Source of the DNA: Laspinema palackyanum D2a
GTDB lineage: Bacteria > Cyanobacteriota > Cyanobacteriia > Cyanobacteriales > Laspinemataceae
Assembly (NCBI GenBank): GCA_025370845.1
Contig: JAMXFF010000027.1
Span: 43,992 to 107,991, forward strand
Direction of reading: 5' to 3'
Length of the DNA: 64,000 bases
Below, in pieces: positions 23,027 to 33,280 of this stretch. The position numbers were made by a program, and so were the translations under genes. Positions within the stretch are counted from its first letter, which is position 1; every line of letters begins with the position of its first letter. The notes beneath the pieces were generated by a model. That model saw only the letters and a list, made by a program, of their open reading frames with translations. It did no database searches and was not told the DNA's origin.

Positions 23027-24808
23027 TCACGAACCCAGGCGGATGAACAAGTCAGCTAAGGGAGACCCCTTGACCGGCTGTAATTCTATCCCGGGGTCGA
23101 TCGCAGGTGCAGGTGAACTCAGGGAAATGGATTGTAACCGCTGGAACAGGGGTTTTCCGGCGAGAGTGACTAATCGCAGAACCGGGAAGCGACGGGTTAA
23201 GCTCTCTTCAGAGGCCAACCAATCCAGGTAGAAATAGCCGTAATTGGATTGGGGAAGGGGCGCGATCGCACTCTGAAAGTCGGGATTACTCACGATTGAA
23301 CCCGTTGTTGGGGCATTGATGGCCGCTGTTAAGGTTTCTAGGGAACTGGCAAAAATCTCATAAGCCCCAATTTCCGTATGCACGGCGCGAACATCAGCGG
23401 CAATCTGTAACGGGGTGTTCCCTTTTGCCTTGGTGGGGACGGGTTTGGTGGTTAATTTCGTCCAGGTGGAAATCGGGCGATTCCCCCAGGAAACGGGCCC
23501 GACGCTGAACCCTTGTTCTTGGGCGATCGCATCTAATTGTTCGATCCCTTTGACAGCAGTTTCCCCAGATTTCTGGGCAACAAAAATCCAAGCCAATCCA
23601 GGATTATCCACGTTTTCGACTGAGGATTGCGGTAATAAACCGATCGCATATTCCCCTTGCACCCAGTTAAAAATTGCCTCGGGTAAATCCAATCCCCAGC
23701 GCGATCGCACCATTGCTACAGGTTGGCGCAAAATTTGACCCACCGCCCCGGATTCGGGAAATCCTGCTTCCAGGGCCAACCATAACTGATTCAAATCCGC
23801 ACCGGCGATCGCAAAAGCTGTCTGTTCCGGCAGATATTCCAATGCCTGGACTGGTCCCAATAAACTGGGTAAACTCGTCGCCCATTCCGTGGAAGTGCTG
23901 CCATTCCAGATAGTATGGGCCAGCAGTCCCTGGCGATTTAACCCCAGGGCAATTCCTAAGCTGGGGGAGGTTTCGGCGGCGAGGACGCGCTCAGAGGGGG
24001 GTTTGAGGCCGGTTTCCCCAGGGCGATCGCTAATCCAGGCGGTAAATTGCTCGACATTGATAAAACTGAGTCCAATTCCCGTAGATGCCATATTGGCGAC
24101 TGCCTCTTGATAGGCGGGATTTCCCTTGAGGCTGAGATTTTGAGCTTGGACATTATTAATGGCATCCCGCAGCACTTTCGGATGATTGGCAAACAACACG
24201 AAGCGATCGCCAACCACCGCAGAGGCCCAATTTCCCCCTGAGTCTGCAATGCCAGGAGTTTGGCGATAAATCAGCTTCACCCCTTGATAATTTTCGACTG
24301 CAACCTCAACCCCATTACTGGCATTCTGGGCCCACAAGACCTCTAAAAAATCCCGGCTGCGCTGGGGACTTTTCGTTTCCACCGCCAGTAAATACCCCGC
24401 TTGTCGTCCATTCCCCTGTTCGCGATCGAAGTCGGAACTGGTGACAGCAAAGGTAATTTCATCCCCAAGCCAAGGTTCAATATCCTTGTGATAGTTTAAA
24501 TCCGTATTGGCGAGGACACCCTTTTTAATCTTGTCAAATTCCTCTCGGACCTGACCCCGCATTTTGGGGGCCACGGCCAATCGTCCCACATCCTCTAATT
24601 TGTCCACATTGACTAATAGCGAGGTCATTAGGGGCGCTTGTCGGGGCACAAACATCGCCCCATCGACCCGGGTTTGGACGGGTTCTCGCAACAAGGCGAC
24701 GGGTCCGGTGGCGAGGATTTCATAGAAGACCCCAGCACCCAAGAGGCAGAGGACCAGGGCCACTGCCCCTAACACCGTGAAAAATAAGTTTCGGTTCATC
24801 ATTATCAA
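23027..24808 (-). CDS. DUF3352 domain-containing membrane-anchored protein
   Basis: A 593-aa protein with one N-terminal membrane helix (FFTVLGAVALVLCLLGAGVF, about residues 7-26), so the bulk probably lies in the periplasm or thylakoid lumen. The remainder matches DUF3352, widespread in cyanobacteria: APLMTSLLVNVDKLEDVGRL, a DIEPWLGDEITFAVT block and a KSPQRSRDFLEVLW block, with NYGYFYLDW near the C-terminus. No catalytic motif is visible and the function is unknown. It is monocistronic. The start could be any of the first three Met codons. Confidence 0.85.
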   Translation of the reverse strand: MIMMNRNLFFTVLGAVALVLCLLGAGVFYEILATGPVALLREPVQTRVDGAMFVPRQAPLMTSLLVNVDKLEDVGRLAVAPKMRGQVREEFDKIKKGVLANTDLNYHKDIEPWLGDEITFAVTSSDFDREQGNGRQAGYLLAVETKSPQRSRDFLEVLWAQNASNGVEVAVENYQGVKLIYRQTPGIADSGGNWASAVVGDRFVLFANHPKVLRDAINNVQAQNLSLKGNPAYQEAVANMASTGIGLSFINVEQFTAWISDRPGETGLKPPSERVLAAETSPSLGIALGLNRQGLLAHTIWNGSTSTEWATSLPSLLGPVQALEYLPEQTAFAIAGADLNQLWLALEAGFPESGAVGQILRQPVAMVRSRWGLDLPEAIFNWVQGEYAIGLLPQSSVENVDNPGLAWIFVAQKSGETAVKGIEQLDAIAQEQGFSVGPVSWGNRPISTWTKLTTKPVPTKAKGNTPLQIAADVRAVHTEIGAYEIFASSLETLTAAINAPTTGSIVSNPDFQSAIAPLPQSNYGYFYLDWLASEESLTRRFPVLRLVTLAGKPLFQRLQSISLSSPAPAIDPGIELQPVKGSPLADLFIRLGS

Positions 24809-25539
24809 TAAGAGTTAAGCGTAACGGGCGTTTACCGATTAGTTTATCGGGTTTCCCGGGTGGGTAAGTTACCCAGTGAGCAAGGTTTGGGAAATTATCT
24901 GCGATTCCCCGCAGCGATCGCTCGATACCCGAGGGACTCTTTCCAGGATACTCCTTCCGGTGCCAGTGGCTCCCTAATCCCGTGAGGGTTCATCAACCTG
25001 ATTGCCCTCCTCTATTTATAACTATTGTCAATAAACTGGCAAGAAAAGGGGCAATAATATCATAGATTGGCAAGATTAATTCATAATTTTCTCAATAGCG
25101 GAAAGATGGGGCAAGAAAAGTTAAAAAAAGTCATAAATTTTTCAAATGCTTGTAAAACAAGGGTTTGGAGACTTATCGAGAAAGGATGCAGGGGACTTTT
25201 GTCAGAATGGTTTGGGCTGTTCCAAACTCTGAAAACTCTTGATTTATAAGAGTTTAACCGATTTATCCCTGGGAACGAGGGGGATTGCCCAATATAGACT
25301 TGTCAAAAAAATATTTTTCAACCTATTGAATATTACTCTCAATAAACGTATGATGAATTCGGTCAAAACCCAGAGATTACCTGGATCCTTGATTCACTTT
25401 AAGGATCCGGTCGATGAAGTCTCGCCTACAGCATCCCCGAGTCGCGGATGCAGGGAGAGGGTCTCAGACCCAACCGGGGAAGTGGGATGGAGACAAAAGA
25501 GCGATCGCAATGCTAGAGATTGGGGTTTAAGGAGAGAGT
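24809..25539. other. Intergenic region upstream of the siderophore receptor
   Basis: This 731-bp gap has no convincing gene. It contains a strong Fur-like palindrome (25325-25343). A weaker partial match ending CTCAAT is at 25078-25096. The DUF3352 gene diverges from the receptor, so promoters for both should be here. Confidence 0.5.
25325..25343. promoter_or_regulatory. Fur-like operator ahead of the TonB receptor
   Basis: ATTGAATATTACTCTCAAT, a 19-bp interrupted palindrome with ATTGA/TCAAT arms. It differs by one base from the site at 28270-28288 ahead of the biosynthetic operon. Control by Fur/iron is inferred from shared sequence and gene content. Confidence 0.65.
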
Positions 25540-28080
25540 GTGAGACAAGAGCATTTATTCAATAGTCTATGGATGGCAAGCACAATTGCCCTCGTTGCCG
25601 CAGGTCCCGTGTCTGCACAGGTGTCGCTGATTACCGGGGTTCGCCTCAATCAAACCCCGACGGGAGTAGAGGTGGTTTTACAAACCCTGTCGGGAGGAAC
25701 GCCGGAAGTGTTGACTTCTCAGGACGGGGAAACCTTTATTGCAGATATTGTCAACGCTCAATTGCGCTTACCCGGTGGGGAAAATTTTCTGGCAGATAAT
25801 CCCATTGAAGGGATTAGTGCGATCGCCGTGACAGCAGGGGAAGGAAACCAAGTGCGAGTCACCGTAACTGGTACAAACGCAGTCCCTGTAACCGATTTTG
25901 TGGTGGAAAATGGACAAATTGGGTTCCGGGTCACTCCCTCGGCGGAAACCGTAACGGTTCCACCCCCACCCACAGAAACAGAAACATCTCCAGAAACGGA
26001 AACGGAAACGGAGTCGCAGACAGTACCTGCGGATGAGGAGATTATTGAACTGATTGTGACGGCAACCCGGATCGCCGAACAAATCACAGATGTTCCGGCA
26101 TCGATTTCCGTGGTGGGGGAAGAAAAAATCGAAGAACAAACCCGACTAACCCGAGATTTGGGAACTATTTTGTCCCAGGAGGTCCCGGGATTGTCCGTAG
26201 GGACGCAAAGTGCGAGTACCTTCGGGCAAAACTTGCGGGGTCGGAATATTAGTGTGATTATTGATGGAGTCCCGCAGTCTACGAACCGCAACGCCTCCCG
26301 GGATTTACGAACCATTGACCCCTCGGCGATCGAACGGGTGGAAGTGCTACGAGGACCGACGGCGATTTATGGCGATGGCGCAACCGGCGGGGTGATTAAT
26401 ATTATTACGAAGCGCGGCAGAGGCGAGGGTCTGCAAGCGGAAACTACGGTGGATCTTAATGCCTTTCCTACTAATATAGGTGAGACTTTTGGACAAAATA
26501 TCCAACAATCTTTTTCCGGCAGTTTCGAGAATTTTGATTTTGCCCTGAATGGTTCGTTTAGCCGCACAAGTGCTCAGTTTGATGCTTGGGGCGATCGCAT
26601 CCCTCCCGACCCCAATGCTCAAGGGGGAATTGGGGATAGCAATACATTTAACCTTTTAAGTAAAGTCGGAGTCAACTTTACCGATTCCCAGCGTCTACAA
26701 TTCACCGTAAATTACTTTCGGGATACCCAAGATACGGACTACACCACTGATCCAATTGTCGATGAAATTCCCGGACGACAAAGAGCAAGAGCATTGGAGG
26801 GATTGGATTTAGATGACTCCCAACAAACCACAAATTTGAATACCAGTCTGGACTATACCCATGATGATATTTTCGGAAGTAGTTTCCAGGGTCAGATTTA
26901 TTATCGGGATTATTTTACCCGGTTCTTCCCCTTCGATGCCCGGGAATTTGCCAGTTTAGGAAATACGATTTTTCAGTCCCGAATAGAATCAGAAAAATAT
27001 GGAGCAAGGCTGCAAGTTGATACGCCTATTGTTGATGCAGCCCGAGCCAATTTACTCTGGGGAGTCGATTTAGTTCGGGAAAATACGAATCAGCCAGTCT
27101 CTATCTTTGATCCAGTGGCTTTTGATAACAGTAATGGATTGACTTATAACCGAATTGGCAGCCGTACTTGGTCCCCGTTTCAGCGGCAAGATAATTTAGG
27201 ATTATTTGCTCAGTTGAAATGGAACGTTAGCGATCGTGTTGTGTTGCGCGGGGGCGTCCGTCACGAACGGATTAACGTCGATGTGAATGACTATACCACC
27301 CTATCGGGAAACCGCATCCAGGGGGGTGAACTGGATTATAATGCCACCCTATTTAATGTAGGAAGTGTCGTTTATCCCACAGAGGAAATTAGTTTATTTG
27401 CTAATTTTTCCCAAGGATTTTCCATCGCTGATGTGGGACGGGTCCTGCGGGGGGCCGCCCCAGGATTTACCGTAGAATCCCTGGATCCCGAAGCGCAAAC
27501 CGTCAATAATTATGAAATCGGAATTCGGGGAAATTATGAGCGAATCCAAACCTCCATCGCAGGGTTTTATAATACCTCCAATCTCGGATCTAGCTTTACC
27601 CAAGATTTTGAAATTATACGCGCACCGGAACGAGTTTATGGGGTAGAATTTGCCCTGGATGCTCAACCGAGTGAGAATTGGGGATTAGGAACTTCCTTCA
27701 CTTGGACTGAAGGCGGGGCGGATGTAAATGACGATGGAGATTATGAAAGCCCCCTCAATGGGTTTCGGATTTCTCCGATTAAAATTACCGCCTATATCGA
27801 GAATGAAACTTTACCCGGATGGAACAACCGTATCCAAGCGTTGTATTCTGGAACTCGGAATCCCACGGGGGAAGGGTTTGGTTTGTTAGAGGTGGATAGC
27901 TACGTTACTTTAGATTTCATCAGTAGCTTGAATATTGGGCGGGGTCGTCTCGTTTTGGGGGTGGAGAATTTATTAAATGCGGAATATTTTCCGGTGGTTT
28001 CTCAATTGCAAGGGGCGGATACCGCTTATGCAGCAGCGCGAGGGAGAAGCATTCGTTTAGGGTATTCTTTTAGTTGGTGA
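25540..28080 (+). CDS. AMIN-domain TonB-dependent siderophore receptor
   Basis: An 846-aa outer-membrane receptor. A signal peptide (about 1-27, ending VSAQ) is followed by an AMIN domain (about 28-130, LITGVRLNQTPTGVEVVLQT), an acidic Pro/Thr/Glu linker, a TonB box-like stretch (EEIIELIVTAT), the plug (DVPASISVVGEEKI, then DGVPQSTNRNASR and VEVLRGPTAIYGDGATGGVI) and a 22-strand-type barrel ending with aromatic SFSW. The AMIN-receptor fusion is typical of cyanobacterial schizokinen and ferrichrome receptors. The GTG start has AAGGAG about 5 nt upstream. A Fur-like box lies 200 bp upstream. The ligand is inferred from the adjacent biosynthetic genes. Confidence 0.93.
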   Translation: MRQEHLFNSLWMASTIALVAAGPVSAQVSLITGVRLNQTPTGVEVVLQTLSGGTPEVLTSQDGETFIADIVNAQLRLPGGENFLADNPIEGISAIAVTAGEGNQVRVTVTGTNAVPVTDFVVENGQIGFRVTPSAETVTVPPPPTETETSPETETETESQTVPADEEIIELIVTATRIAEQITDVPASISVVGEEKIEEQTRLTRDLGTILSQEVPGLSVGTQSASTFGQNLRGRNISVIIDGVPQSTNRNASRDLRTIDPSAIERVEVLRGPTAIYGDGATGGVINIITKRGRGEGLQAETTVDLNAFPTNIGETFGQNIQQSFSGSFENFDFALNGSFSRTSAQFDAWGDRIPPDPNAQGGIGDSNTFNLLSKVGVNFTDSQRLQFTVNYFRDTQDTDYTTDPIVDEIPGRQRARALEGLDLDDSQQTTNLNTSLDYTHDDIFGSSFQGQIYYRDYFTRFFPFDAREFASLGNTIFQSRIESEKYGARLQVDTPIVDAARANLLWGVDLVRENTNQPVSIFDPVAFDNSNGLTYNRIGSRTWSPFQRQDNLGLFAQLKWNVSDRVVLRGGVRHERINVDVNDYTTLSGNRIQGGELDYNATLFNVGSVVYPTEEISLFANFSQGFSIADVGRVLRGAAPGFTVESLDPEAQTVNNYEIGIRGNYERIQTSIAGFYNTSNLGSSFTQDFEIIRAPERVYGVEFALDAQPSENWGLGTSFTWTEGGADVNDDGDYESPLNGFRISPIKITAYIENETLPGWNNRIQALYSGTRNPTGEGFGLLEVDSYVTLDFISSLNIGRGRLVLGVENLLNAEYFPVVSQLQGADTAYAAARGRSIRLGYSFSW

Positions 28081-28269
28081 GGAGAAAGAGGAAGGGTAAG
28101 CCAGGGAATTGCGATCGCGGATGAATCAGAACAGGTTCGGAGGCGATCGCACTTCAGGAAATTGGCTCAACTCCCTGTCCCATCAGGATTTGGGGTAATC
28201 CCGAAAGACTCTAAAAAAACTTTCCCTAGCTATTGCTAAAGTTTCTCAAGAGTAGTATGATAAAGCACA

Positions 28270-28288
28270 ATTGAACATTACTCTCAAT
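28270..28288. promoter_or_regulatory. Fur-like operator ahead of the siderophore biosynthesis operon
   Basis: ATTGAACATTACTCTCAAT, 18/19 identical to 25325-25343. It overlaps the first codons of the longest open frame, which argues that translation starts downstream at GTG 28331. Confidence 0.65.
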
Positions 28289-28330
28289 TATCATTTAGCA
28301 TTCTGTCCAATAACTCAGAGGGGTCAAACC

Positions 28331-29779
28331 GTGGTAAATCACATTGATAAAGGCTTTCATGACCAGGAACCGGACGTCACCTTACTCCCAAGGGCTGCTT
28401 ACTCAACGTCACTACCTGGGAATGAGTCGCAACAGTATTTAAACCGGCAGGCGCAGCGAGAATCCAACGCCCGCAGCTATCCCCGGCGGATTCCCATCGC
28501 CATTCGGGAAGCAAAAGGCGTCTTTATTACCGATACCGATGGCAATCAGTATTTAGACTGTTTAGCAGGGGCGGGAACCCTGGCATTGGGACATAATCAT
28601 CCGGTGGCGATCGCCGCCATGCGAGAGGTTCTCGATAGTAGTCTCCCCTTGCATACCTTGGACCTAACAACTCCGGTGAAAGATCAGTTTGTCGAGGAGT
28701 TGTTTGCTAGTTTACCCGCCGGGTTTGCCCGGAATGCCCGCATCCAGTTTTGTGGACCGACCGGGGCCGACGCCACGGAAGCGGCGGTGAAGCTAGTCAA
28801 AACAGCAACGGGACGGCGGAGTATGCTGTCGTTTCACGGCGGTTATCATGGGATGACGCATGGGGCGTTAAGTTTGACCGGAAACCTTGCACCCAAAGAG
28901 CAAGTGGCGAATTTGATGCCCGAGGTTCATTTTCTCCCCTATCCCTATAATTATCGCTGTCCATTTGGGATCGGAGGTGAGTTTGGACATCGCCTCAGCA
29001 GTCATTATATTGAGCATATTCTCACAGACCCAGAAAGTGGGATTACACCCCCTGCCGGGATGATTCTGGAAATGGTTCAAGGGGAAGGCGGGGCGATTCC
29101 AGCCCCCGATCGCTGGGTGAGAGAGATTCGACGGATTACCCGTGATCGCGGCATCCCCCTGATTGTGGATGAAATTCAGACGGGGTGGGGTCGGACGGGG
29201 AAACTCTATGCCTTTGAACACGCGGGGATTGTTCCCGATGTGGTGTTGTTATCGAAGGCGATCGGGGGGAGTTTACCGTTATCGGTGGTGTTGTATCACA
29301 AAGATTTGGATCAATGGTCTCCTGGCGCACACGCGGGAACATTCCGAGGCAATCAGATGGCGATGGCAGCCGGATTGGCTACCCTGCGGTACATTCAGGA
29401 TTTTGGCTTGGTGGATCGGGCGCAGGAATTGGGCGATCGCCTGATGGGTCATTTGCGGCAGTTGCAAGGGGATTCTCGCTGTATCGGTGAGGTGCGTGGA
29501 CGGGGGTTAATGGTGGGGGTGGAAATCGTGAATACCGACGTCCCAGCCAGCGATCGAGGCAGTTATCCGGCCCATACCTTACTGGCGCGGCGCATCCAAT
29601 CGGAATGTCTGAGTCGGGGGTTGATTCTGGAATTGGGGGGTCGTCATGGGTCCGTCGTCCGGTTTTTACCGCCCTTGATTATCACCGCAGAGCAAATTGA
29701 CCAGGTTTGTGAGATTTTTGCCTCAGCGGTGAAGGCAGCAGAAGGGCAACTGTTGGCACAGTTAGCAGAGGTAAGCTAA
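28331..29779 (+). CDS. dat: Diaminobutyrate--2-oxoglutarate aminotransferase
   Basis: A 482-aa class III PLP aminotransferase making L-2,4-diaminobutyrate from aspartate semialdehyde, first step to 1,3-diaminopropane. Motifs include LDCLAGAGTLALGHNHP, FCGPTGADATEAAVKL, LIVDEIQTGWGRTGK and the PLP lysine in VVLLSKAIGGSLPLS. It corresponds to RhbA of rhizobactin 1021 biosynthesis. The frame opens at TTG 28271, but that lies in the operator. GTG 28331 is preferred because AGAGGGG sits about 7 nt upstream. Its stop overlaps the next ATG by one base (TAATG), indicating translational coupling. Confidence 0.92.
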   Translation: MVNHIDKGFHDQEPDVTLLPRAAYSTSLPGNESQQYLNRQAQRESNARSYPRRIPIAIREAKGVFITDTDGNQYLDCLAGAGTLALGHNHPVAIAAMREVLDSSLPLHTLDLTTPVKDQFVEELFASLPAGFARNARIQFCGPTGADATEAAVKLVKTATGRRSMLSFHGGYHGMTHGALSLTGNLAPKEQVANLMPEVHFLPYPYNYRCPFGIGGEFGHRLSSHYIEHILTDPESGITPPAGMILEMVQGEGGAIPAPDRWVREIRRITRDRGIPLIVDEIQTGWGRTGKLYAFEHAGIVPDVVLLSKAIGGSLPLSVVLYHKDLDQWSPGAHAGTFRGNQMAMAAGLATLRYIQDFGLVDRAQELGDRLMGHLRQLQGDSRCIGEVRGRGLMVGVEIVNTDVPASDRGSYPAHTLLARRIQSECLSRGLILELGGRHGSVVRFLPPLIITAEQIDQVCEIFASAVKAAEGQLLAQLAEVS

Positions 29780-31299
29780 TGTTAGAGGTGGAACAAAAAG
29801 GGGCGATCGCATCGGAGGATCGGCGGTGGGATAGCTGTTTTCTGACGGATTCTGAGGCGAGTATCGGGGTCTATCGGCAGGCGATCGCGGATGCGGCAGA
29901 GGAGGTGATTCGCCAATTTGCCAGTCAGAAACAACCTTATAGTGGCGCGACGCCGATTGAGTTGGTGGCAGGGTTGGCAGGGACGGAGATTGGTCCAGAG
30001 AATCCGCAGTTATTAGCAGAGATTCTCAAGAAGGTGGGGGAGAAGGCGATCGCGCATTCTGTGGTTGTCACCCATCCTCGCTGTATCGCACATTTACATT
30101 GTCCTCCCCTGATTCCCGCCTTAGCAGCAGAGGTGTTGATTTCGGCAACGAATCAATCGATGGATTCCTGGGACCAAAGTCCTGCAGCGACTGTTTTGGA
30201 ACAGCAGTTAACTAACTGGTTATGTAGTGAATTTGGCTATGATGCGGCAGCGGATGGCATCTTCACCAGTGGCGGAACCCAATCGAATTTTATGGGGATG
30301 TTACTGGCGCGCGATCGCTATGCCAAACAGGAATTAAATTGGTCGATTCAGCAGCAAGGATTACCCCCGCAAGCGCATCAGTGGCGCATTTTATGTTCGG
30401 ATGTGGCACATTTCACGATTCGCCAATCTTGTGCCTTATTGGGATTGGGAGAAAAAGCGGTGATTCCTGTAGAGACGGATGAAAATTACCGATTATCTCC
30501 CGATGCAGTTCGGGTAAAATTAGCTGAATTGCAGGCACAAGGGTTAACGGCGATCGCAATGGTAGCAACCGTTGGAACTACGGATTTTGGCAGTATTGAT
30601 CCGCTGATTCCCTTGGCAGAAATTGCCCAAGAAAACGGACTGTGGTTGCACGTCGATGCCGCTTATGGTGGGGCTTTGGTAATGAGCGATCGGTATCGCC
30701 CCCAACTGGCAGGAATCGAGTTGGCAGATTCAATTACTGTAGACTTTCACAAGTTATTTTATCAGCCGATTAGTTGTGGGGCATTTCTGCTCAAAGATAA
30801 GTCAAATTTTGACTTAATGAAACTCCACGCCGATTATCTCAACCCCGAAACCAACGAAGCAGAGGGGATTCCAGATTTAGTTACCAAATCGATTCAAACC
30901 ACTCGACGATTTGATGCCCTAAAGCTGTGGATTTCTTTACAGACTTTAGGACGAGCAACTTTTGGCGCGATGATAGAAACCACCATTGAACTTGCAGCAG
31001 CAGCAGGGGAGATGATTCGCGCCGATTCTCAATTAGAACTCGCCACTATTCCCACCCTGAATGCTGTAGTTTTTCGCTACAGTTCCGAGAAAAAAGACCA
31101 AGACAACTGGATTAATTCTCAAATTCGCTTCACTTTACTACAGGGGGGGGAAGTGGTTCTCGCGCAAACTTGTATTGCCGAGAAAACTTATCTCAAATTC
31201 ACCTTACTCAATCCTCGGACGACCCTAGCGGATGTGGGGCAGATTCTCGAAAGGGTGAAGCAAGTTGGGACCCAATTCAGTTTATCTTTATCGAACTAG
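29779..31299 (+). CDS. ddc: L-2,4-diaminobutyrate decarboxylase
   Basis: A 506-aa group II PLP-dependent decarboxylase converting 2,4-diaminobutyrate to 1,3-diaminopropane, the diamine backbone of schizokinen-type siderophores. Visible family motifs are HPRCIAHLHCPPLIPALAAE, DGIFTSGGTQSNFMGM, WLHVDAAYGGALVMS and the PLP lysine in SITVDFHKLFYQPISCG. It matches RhbB in role and gene order. Start and previous stop overlap in TAATG. No signal peptide. It is followed 24 bp later by the first NIS synthetase. Confidence 0.92.
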   Translation: MLEVEQKGAIASEDRRWDSCFLTDSEASIGVYRQAIADAAEEVIRQFASQKQPYSGATPIELVAGLAGTEIGPENPQLLAEILKKVGEKAIAHSVVVTHPRCIAHLHCPPLIPALAAEVLISATNQSMDSWDQSPAATVLEQQLTNWLCSEFGYDAAADGIFTSGGTQSNFMGMLLARDRYAKQELNWSIQQQGLPPQAHQWRILCSDVAHFTIRQSCALLGLGEKAVIPVETDENYRLSPDAVRVKLAELQAQGLTAIAMVATVGTTDFGSIDPLIPLAEIAQENGLWLHVDAAYGGALVMSDRYRPQLAGIELADSITVDFHKLFYQPISCGAFLLKDKSNFDLMKLHADYLNPETNEAEGIPDLVTKSIQTTRRFDALKLWISLQTLGRATFGAMIETTIELAAAAGEMIRADSQLELATIPTLNAVVFRYSSEKKDQDNWINSQIRFTLLQGGEVVLAQTCIAEKTYLKFTLLNPRTTLADVGQILERVKQVGTQFSLSLSN

Positions 31300-31323
31300 C
31301 AACTTTTACCTAACCGCATCAAA

Positions 31324-33153
31324 ATGGTACAACAACTGACCGTAATTAATCGAGAACAAAACATCAATCTGACGGATAAACAGATTGCCGATCGCGCTAC
31401 GATTCAAAGTTTTTTGAATTGTTATCTGAAAGAAACCGGCAGCGGCAAAATTGCCAGCCGGGAAGAGTATCCGGAACTGCAAACGCGCCTGGAATCCGCC
31501 CAAATTCTCTGTTGTTCTTTACCGCATCAAGGGATAGAAGTCAAGGCGGGAGTCCGCTATTTTTCCCCAACGGGACGGCATTGTTTTGAATTTCCCCTGT
31601 ATTATCAAATGGCGGGAAAATCTGAACTGTTAGAACTGGATTATGTAACATTAGTTGCCCTATTTAGCAAAGAATTAGCCCTGGCAAATCACAGCAGTGG
31701 TTCCCAAGATGAACTGCTGTTGCGCGTGGTTCAAAGTTGCCGCAATATCGAACAATTTGTGCGCGATCGGCGTCGAGATGCAGAAATTCTCACGGGGTTT
31801 CACAGCACCTTTGGAGAAACAGAACAAGCCTTAATTTTCGGACATCTGTTGCATCCCACTCCCAAGAGTCGTCAAGGGTTTGCTGATGAAGATTTACCGA
31901 TTTATTCTCCAGAATTAAAAGGGAAATTTTCCTTACATTATTTTCGGCTGCATCCCTCGATTGTTTTAGAAGGGTCTGCACTTCCAGAAACCGCTACCCA
32001 GTTAATTAAAACTGAACTAATTGCGGATCCGCAAGTGTCTCAAGAATTTAAGCAGCAGTATTGTCAACCCGATGAGTATTCCCTGCTGCCGTTGCATCCG
32101 TGGCAAGCCCAATATTTGCGCCGTCAACCTGTGGGACAAACCTTATTTAATCAAGGTTTAATAGAAGATTTGGGACCCCAGGGACGGGCATTTTTGCCCA
32201 CCTCTTCCATTCGGACGGTTTATCACTCCGATGCGGCATTCATGTTCAAACTTTCCCTGAATGTGAAGATTACCAATTCTGTGCGAATGAATCTCTATAA
32301 AGAGTTGGAACGCAGTGTGGAAGTCCATCAGATTTTAGCCAGTCCCATAGGTGAAGAATTGCGGCAAAATTATCCTCAATTTGATATCATTCGGGACCCA
32401 GCATTTCTAGCAGTGCAATTCAACGGTGAACCCCTACCCGCTTTTGCCACAATTCTACGACAAAATCCCTTTCAAACCAATCCGGCAACCGATGCCACCT
32501 GCATTAGTTCCCTCTGTCAAGATTCAATTTATGGAGATGGTTCTCGTCTAGCAAATCTGATTAGAACTTTAGCCAAACAAGAAAATCGGACCTCATCAGC
32601 GGTGAGTTTAGATTGGTTTCGCCGCTACTTACAAATTTCTTTACAACCGATTCTCTGGTTGTACTTTACACATGGAATCGCGGTAGAAGCACATCAGCAA
32701 AATAGTGTGTTGCAGTTAGCCGATGGATATCCAGAACGGTTTTACTATCGAGACAACCAAGGCTATTATTTCCGTCAGTCTTGTTATGAACATCTCCACC
32801 AAATTTTGCCGGGGATTGGGGAGAAAAGTCAAACCGTCTGCGATGATGCCGTAGCCGATGAACGATTGGCTTATTATTTCTTCCAAAACAATCTGTTTGG
32901 ATTGATTAATGGGTTTGGCGTAGCGGGATTGGTGGATGAAAAACTTTTGCTGGCTGAGTTGCGCCAAGTGCTAGAACAGGCAAAAACGATGAATACCAAT
33001 GGATCGAATATTCTGGAGAATTTATCTCAGCCGAAGTTACGCTGTAAAGCCAATTTACTCACGCGATTTCATGATATGGATGAGTTGGTTGGTTCTTTGG
33101 CAACTCAGTCGGTTTATGTGGGGTTGGATAATCCCTTGGTTGCCGGTTTATAG
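31324..33153 (+). CDS. NIS siderophore synthetase, IucA/IucC family (RhbC position)
   Basis: A 609-aa NRPS-independent siderophore (NIS) synthetase that adenylates a carboxylate of citrate and condenses it with an N-hydroxy-N-acetyl diamine. Conserved blocks are GHLLHPTPKSRQGF (ATP/citrate site), the LLPLHPWQAQYL motif, PTSSIRTVYH, FMFKLSLNVKITNSVRMN, and FHDMDELVG near the C-terminus. Length is standard. In the RhbABCDEF order this is the RhbC equivalent; a second paralog lies at 36394. Which synthetase attaches the first arm cannot be read from sequence. A stem-loop at 33185-33211 separates it from the next gene. Confidence 0.92.
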   Translation: MVQQLTVINREQNINLTDKQIADRATIQSFLNCYLKETGSGKIASREEYPELQTRLESAQILCCSLPHQGIEVKAGVRYFSPTGRHCFEFPLYYQMAGKSELLELDYVTLVALFSKELALANHSSGSQDELLLRVVQSCRNIEQFVRDRRRDAEILTGFHSTFGETEQALIFGHLLHPTPKSRQGFADEDLPIYSPELKGKFSLHYFRLHPSIVLEGSALPETATQLIKTELIADPQVSQEFKQQYCQPDEYSLLPLHPWQAQYLRRQPVGQTLFNQGLIEDLGPQGRAFLPTSSIRTVYHSDAAFMFKLSLNVKITNSVRMNLYKELERSVEVHQILASPIGEELRQNYPQFDIIRDPAFLAVQFNGEPLPAFATILRQNPFQTNPATDATCISSLCQDSIYGDGSRLANLIRTLAKQENRTSSAVSLDWFRRYLQISLQPILWLYFTHGIAVEAHQQNSVLQLADGYPERFYYRDNQGYYFRQSCYEHLHQILPGIGEKSQTVCDDAVADERLAYYFFQNNLFGLINGFGVAGLVDEKLLLAELRQVLEQAKTMNTNGSNILENLSQPKLRCKANLLTRFHDMDELVGSLATQSVYVGLDNPLVAGL

Positions 33154-33184
33154 GCTGATTTAGGGTTTGCACAACATTCCGAAA

Positions 33185-33211
33185 GCCCTCCCCTGTCTCT
33201 TGGGGAGGGGA
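33185..33211 (+). terminator. Intra-operon stem-loop
   Basis: CCCTCCCC / GGGGAGGG arms around an 8-nt loop, between the first NIS synthetase and the acetyltransferase. No T-run follows; it may attenuate or stabilise the transcript. A CCCTCCCCTTG...CAAGGGGAGGG relative is near 8614. Confidence 0.4.
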
Positions 33212-33280
33212 CTTAGGATGTCATGCCACAATTTCTAAAAACTAGGATTTGTGAGGGATTGTAACATTTTCATATCGAAC